A stretch of DNA of 33,222 bases from Bacteroidota bacterium (GTDB lineage Bacteria; Bacteroidota; Bacteroidia; Bacteroidales; Bacteroidaceae): the NCBI GenBank assembly GCA_023458215.1, contig JAEXAJ010000065.1:1-33222 (forward strand), given 5' to 3'. Made by a program: the position numbers and the translations under genes. This document shows, piece by piece, positions 32,435 through 33,222 of the stretch (its first letter is position 1; the number at the start of each line of letters is the position of its first letter). The notes under the pieces were generated by a model. It ran no database searches, was not told the DNA's origin, and was given only the letters and a program-made list of their open reading frames with translations.

Positions 32435-32569
32435 TTTTGATTGATTAAATATCAATAATATACATGACTTTTTAAACATAAACTTTTTTTGATACATTAT
32501 TCAAGCCATTCAGCCAGGCATTCGCTGATTGTGAAATGAGAGTTTGAAATGATAAAGACTTTGTAGGCA

Positions 32570-32971
32570 ATGAACATAGACCAATTACGTGAATTTTGTC
32601 TTTCCATCCAAGGAGCTACGGAAGATATGCCTTTCGAAGACCCATATCTTGTATTCAGAGTCATGGGGAAATGGTTTGCCGTGGTTCCTTTGCAGGACCC
32701 GGAGCTGAAAATAAACCTGAAGTGCGATCCCGACCGGGCGATTGATCTGCGCGACCGATATCAATCGGTGCAACCGGCATGGCATTTCAACAAGAAGTAT
32801 TGGAACACCATACTTTTAAATCAGGATATGAACGATGAAACGGTGAAGCAGTGGATACGTCATTCGGTGGAAGAGGTGATTAAAAAGCTTCCGAAGAAAG
32901 TTCAGGCAGAGTATAGGGAAAATAAAAATAGCGAAGATGCTGATCTCCGGGCATCGGGGAAAAGAAGTTGA
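32570..32971 (+). CDS. MmcQ/YjbR-family protein
   Basis: A 133-residue protein of the MmcQ/YjbR family with a double-wing (CyaY-like) fold. Visible hallmarks are the start DQLREFCLSIQGATEDMPF, VFRVMGKWFAVVPL, LKCDPDRAIDLRDRYQSVQPAWHFNKKYWNTILL and the basic helix at 100-120. The family is thought to bind DNA by its fold, but no precise role is known. The C-terminal 15 residues (NKNSEDADLRASGKRS) extend beyond the usual end. No consensus promoter was found upstream. Confidence 0.87.
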   Translation: MNIDQLREFCLSIQGATEDMPFEDPYLVFRVMGKWFAVVPLQDPELKINLKCDPDRAIDLRDRYQSVQPAWHFNKKYWNTILLNQDMNDETVKQWIRHSVEEVIKKLPKKVQAEYRENKNSEDADLRASGKRS

Positions 32972-32990
32972 AGAGCGTCTGATGAATGAG

Positions 32991-33176
32991 TTATACTGAA
33001 AATGTTTTGAGCAAGGCATTCTGCGTATTTCGTTGGGTGTTCATTCCGGTAATCTTGCGGCAATCGGAACACATATAGATGGTTATACCGTTGTCACCGG
33101 ACAAGATGAATTTCAACTTCCTGTTTGCATCCTTGATTGCCGGGAGGTAATGCCGACGCTCGAAGATGTAGCGGCA
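32991..33176 (-). pseudogene. Possible C-terminal gene fragment with a CxxC motif
   Basis: An open frame of about 62 codons between two stops (TAA at 33177-33179 and TAA at 32991) reads YIFERRHYLPAIKDANRK ... FILSGDNGITIYMCSDCRKI. It looks protein-like, with a Cys-x-x-Cys pair, but contains no start codon before an internal Met and is not recognised. It may be the end of a gene disrupted upstream, or no gene. Confidence 0.3.
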
Positions 33177-33182
33177 TTACCT
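33145..33182. other. Perfect 11-bp inverted repeat near the right edge
   Basis: AGGTAATGCCG (33145-33155) and CGGCATTACCT (33172-33182) are perfect inverted arms with a 16-nt spacer. The right arm creates the stop codon that closes off the fragment at 32991-33176. No U-tract follows within the next 20 bases. It could be a hairpin, an operator or an element end. Confidence 0.4.
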
Positions 33183-33222
33183 TCGCTTGATAACAAGGCT
33201 TTAATATTGTATAGGGGCAATA

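Overview
The window looks like a chromosomal segment of a gut Bacteroides, or a close relative in the Bacteroidales. The evidence is the gene families (LytTR two-component pair, DUF4492-cydAB, DUF3943, glycine-zipper OmpA lipoprotein, periplasmic GH36) and several promoters of the Bacteroidetes form TTTG-N19/20-TAnnTTTG. No rRNA, tRNA or CRISPR array was seen.

Layout. (1) 168-6735, minus strand: one operon-like run in the order tolC, macA-like adaptor, ABC ATPase, MacB-like permease, LytS-type kinase, LytTR regulator, i.e. a tripartite efflux pump with its own two-component system. (2) 6957-10040, plus: a small DUF4492 membrane protein followed by cydA and cydB (cytochrome bd oxidase). (3) 10243-11778, minus: mtgA and an OmpA-like lipoprotein. 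(4) 11875-18761, minus: potA-potB-potC-potD (overlapping genes), then nagA and a MATE transporter. (5) 18930-22055, plus: an SDR oxidoreductase and a secreted alpha-galactosidase. (6) 22282-26184: a membrane-bound winged-helix regulator diverging from a TlpA-like thioredoxin protein and a DUF3943 outer-membrane protein. (7) 26185-32500: an accessory, resistance-flavoured zone with a MefA-like exporter behind a probable attenuator, a second MFS carrier, a Crp/Fnr regulator, fused remnants of an acetyltransferase and a MATE pump, a MarR-GNAT fusion with paired operators, and a decayed IS982-like transposase. (8) 32570 to the end: an MmcQ/YjbR protein and a doubtful fragment.

The most interesting structure lies between the genes. 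Five intergenic regions carry arrays of 7-bp (GATTAGT or GTTATTA) or 8-bp (GTGATAAN) units arranged as long imperfect inverted repeats. Four of these start at, inside, or a few bases after the stop codon of the upstream gene, and in one the repeat encodes the kinase's last residues. Three further intergenic regions have the same architecture built from other, locus-specific motifs. Regulatory signals of note are a tandem 11-bp repeat directly upstream of a -33 box in front of the TlpA/DUF3943 pair, a leader with a short ORF and a terminator in front of the MefA-like exporter, and two near-identical palindromes around the MarR-GNAT promoter. Functions are assigned by reading motifs; no database search was run.
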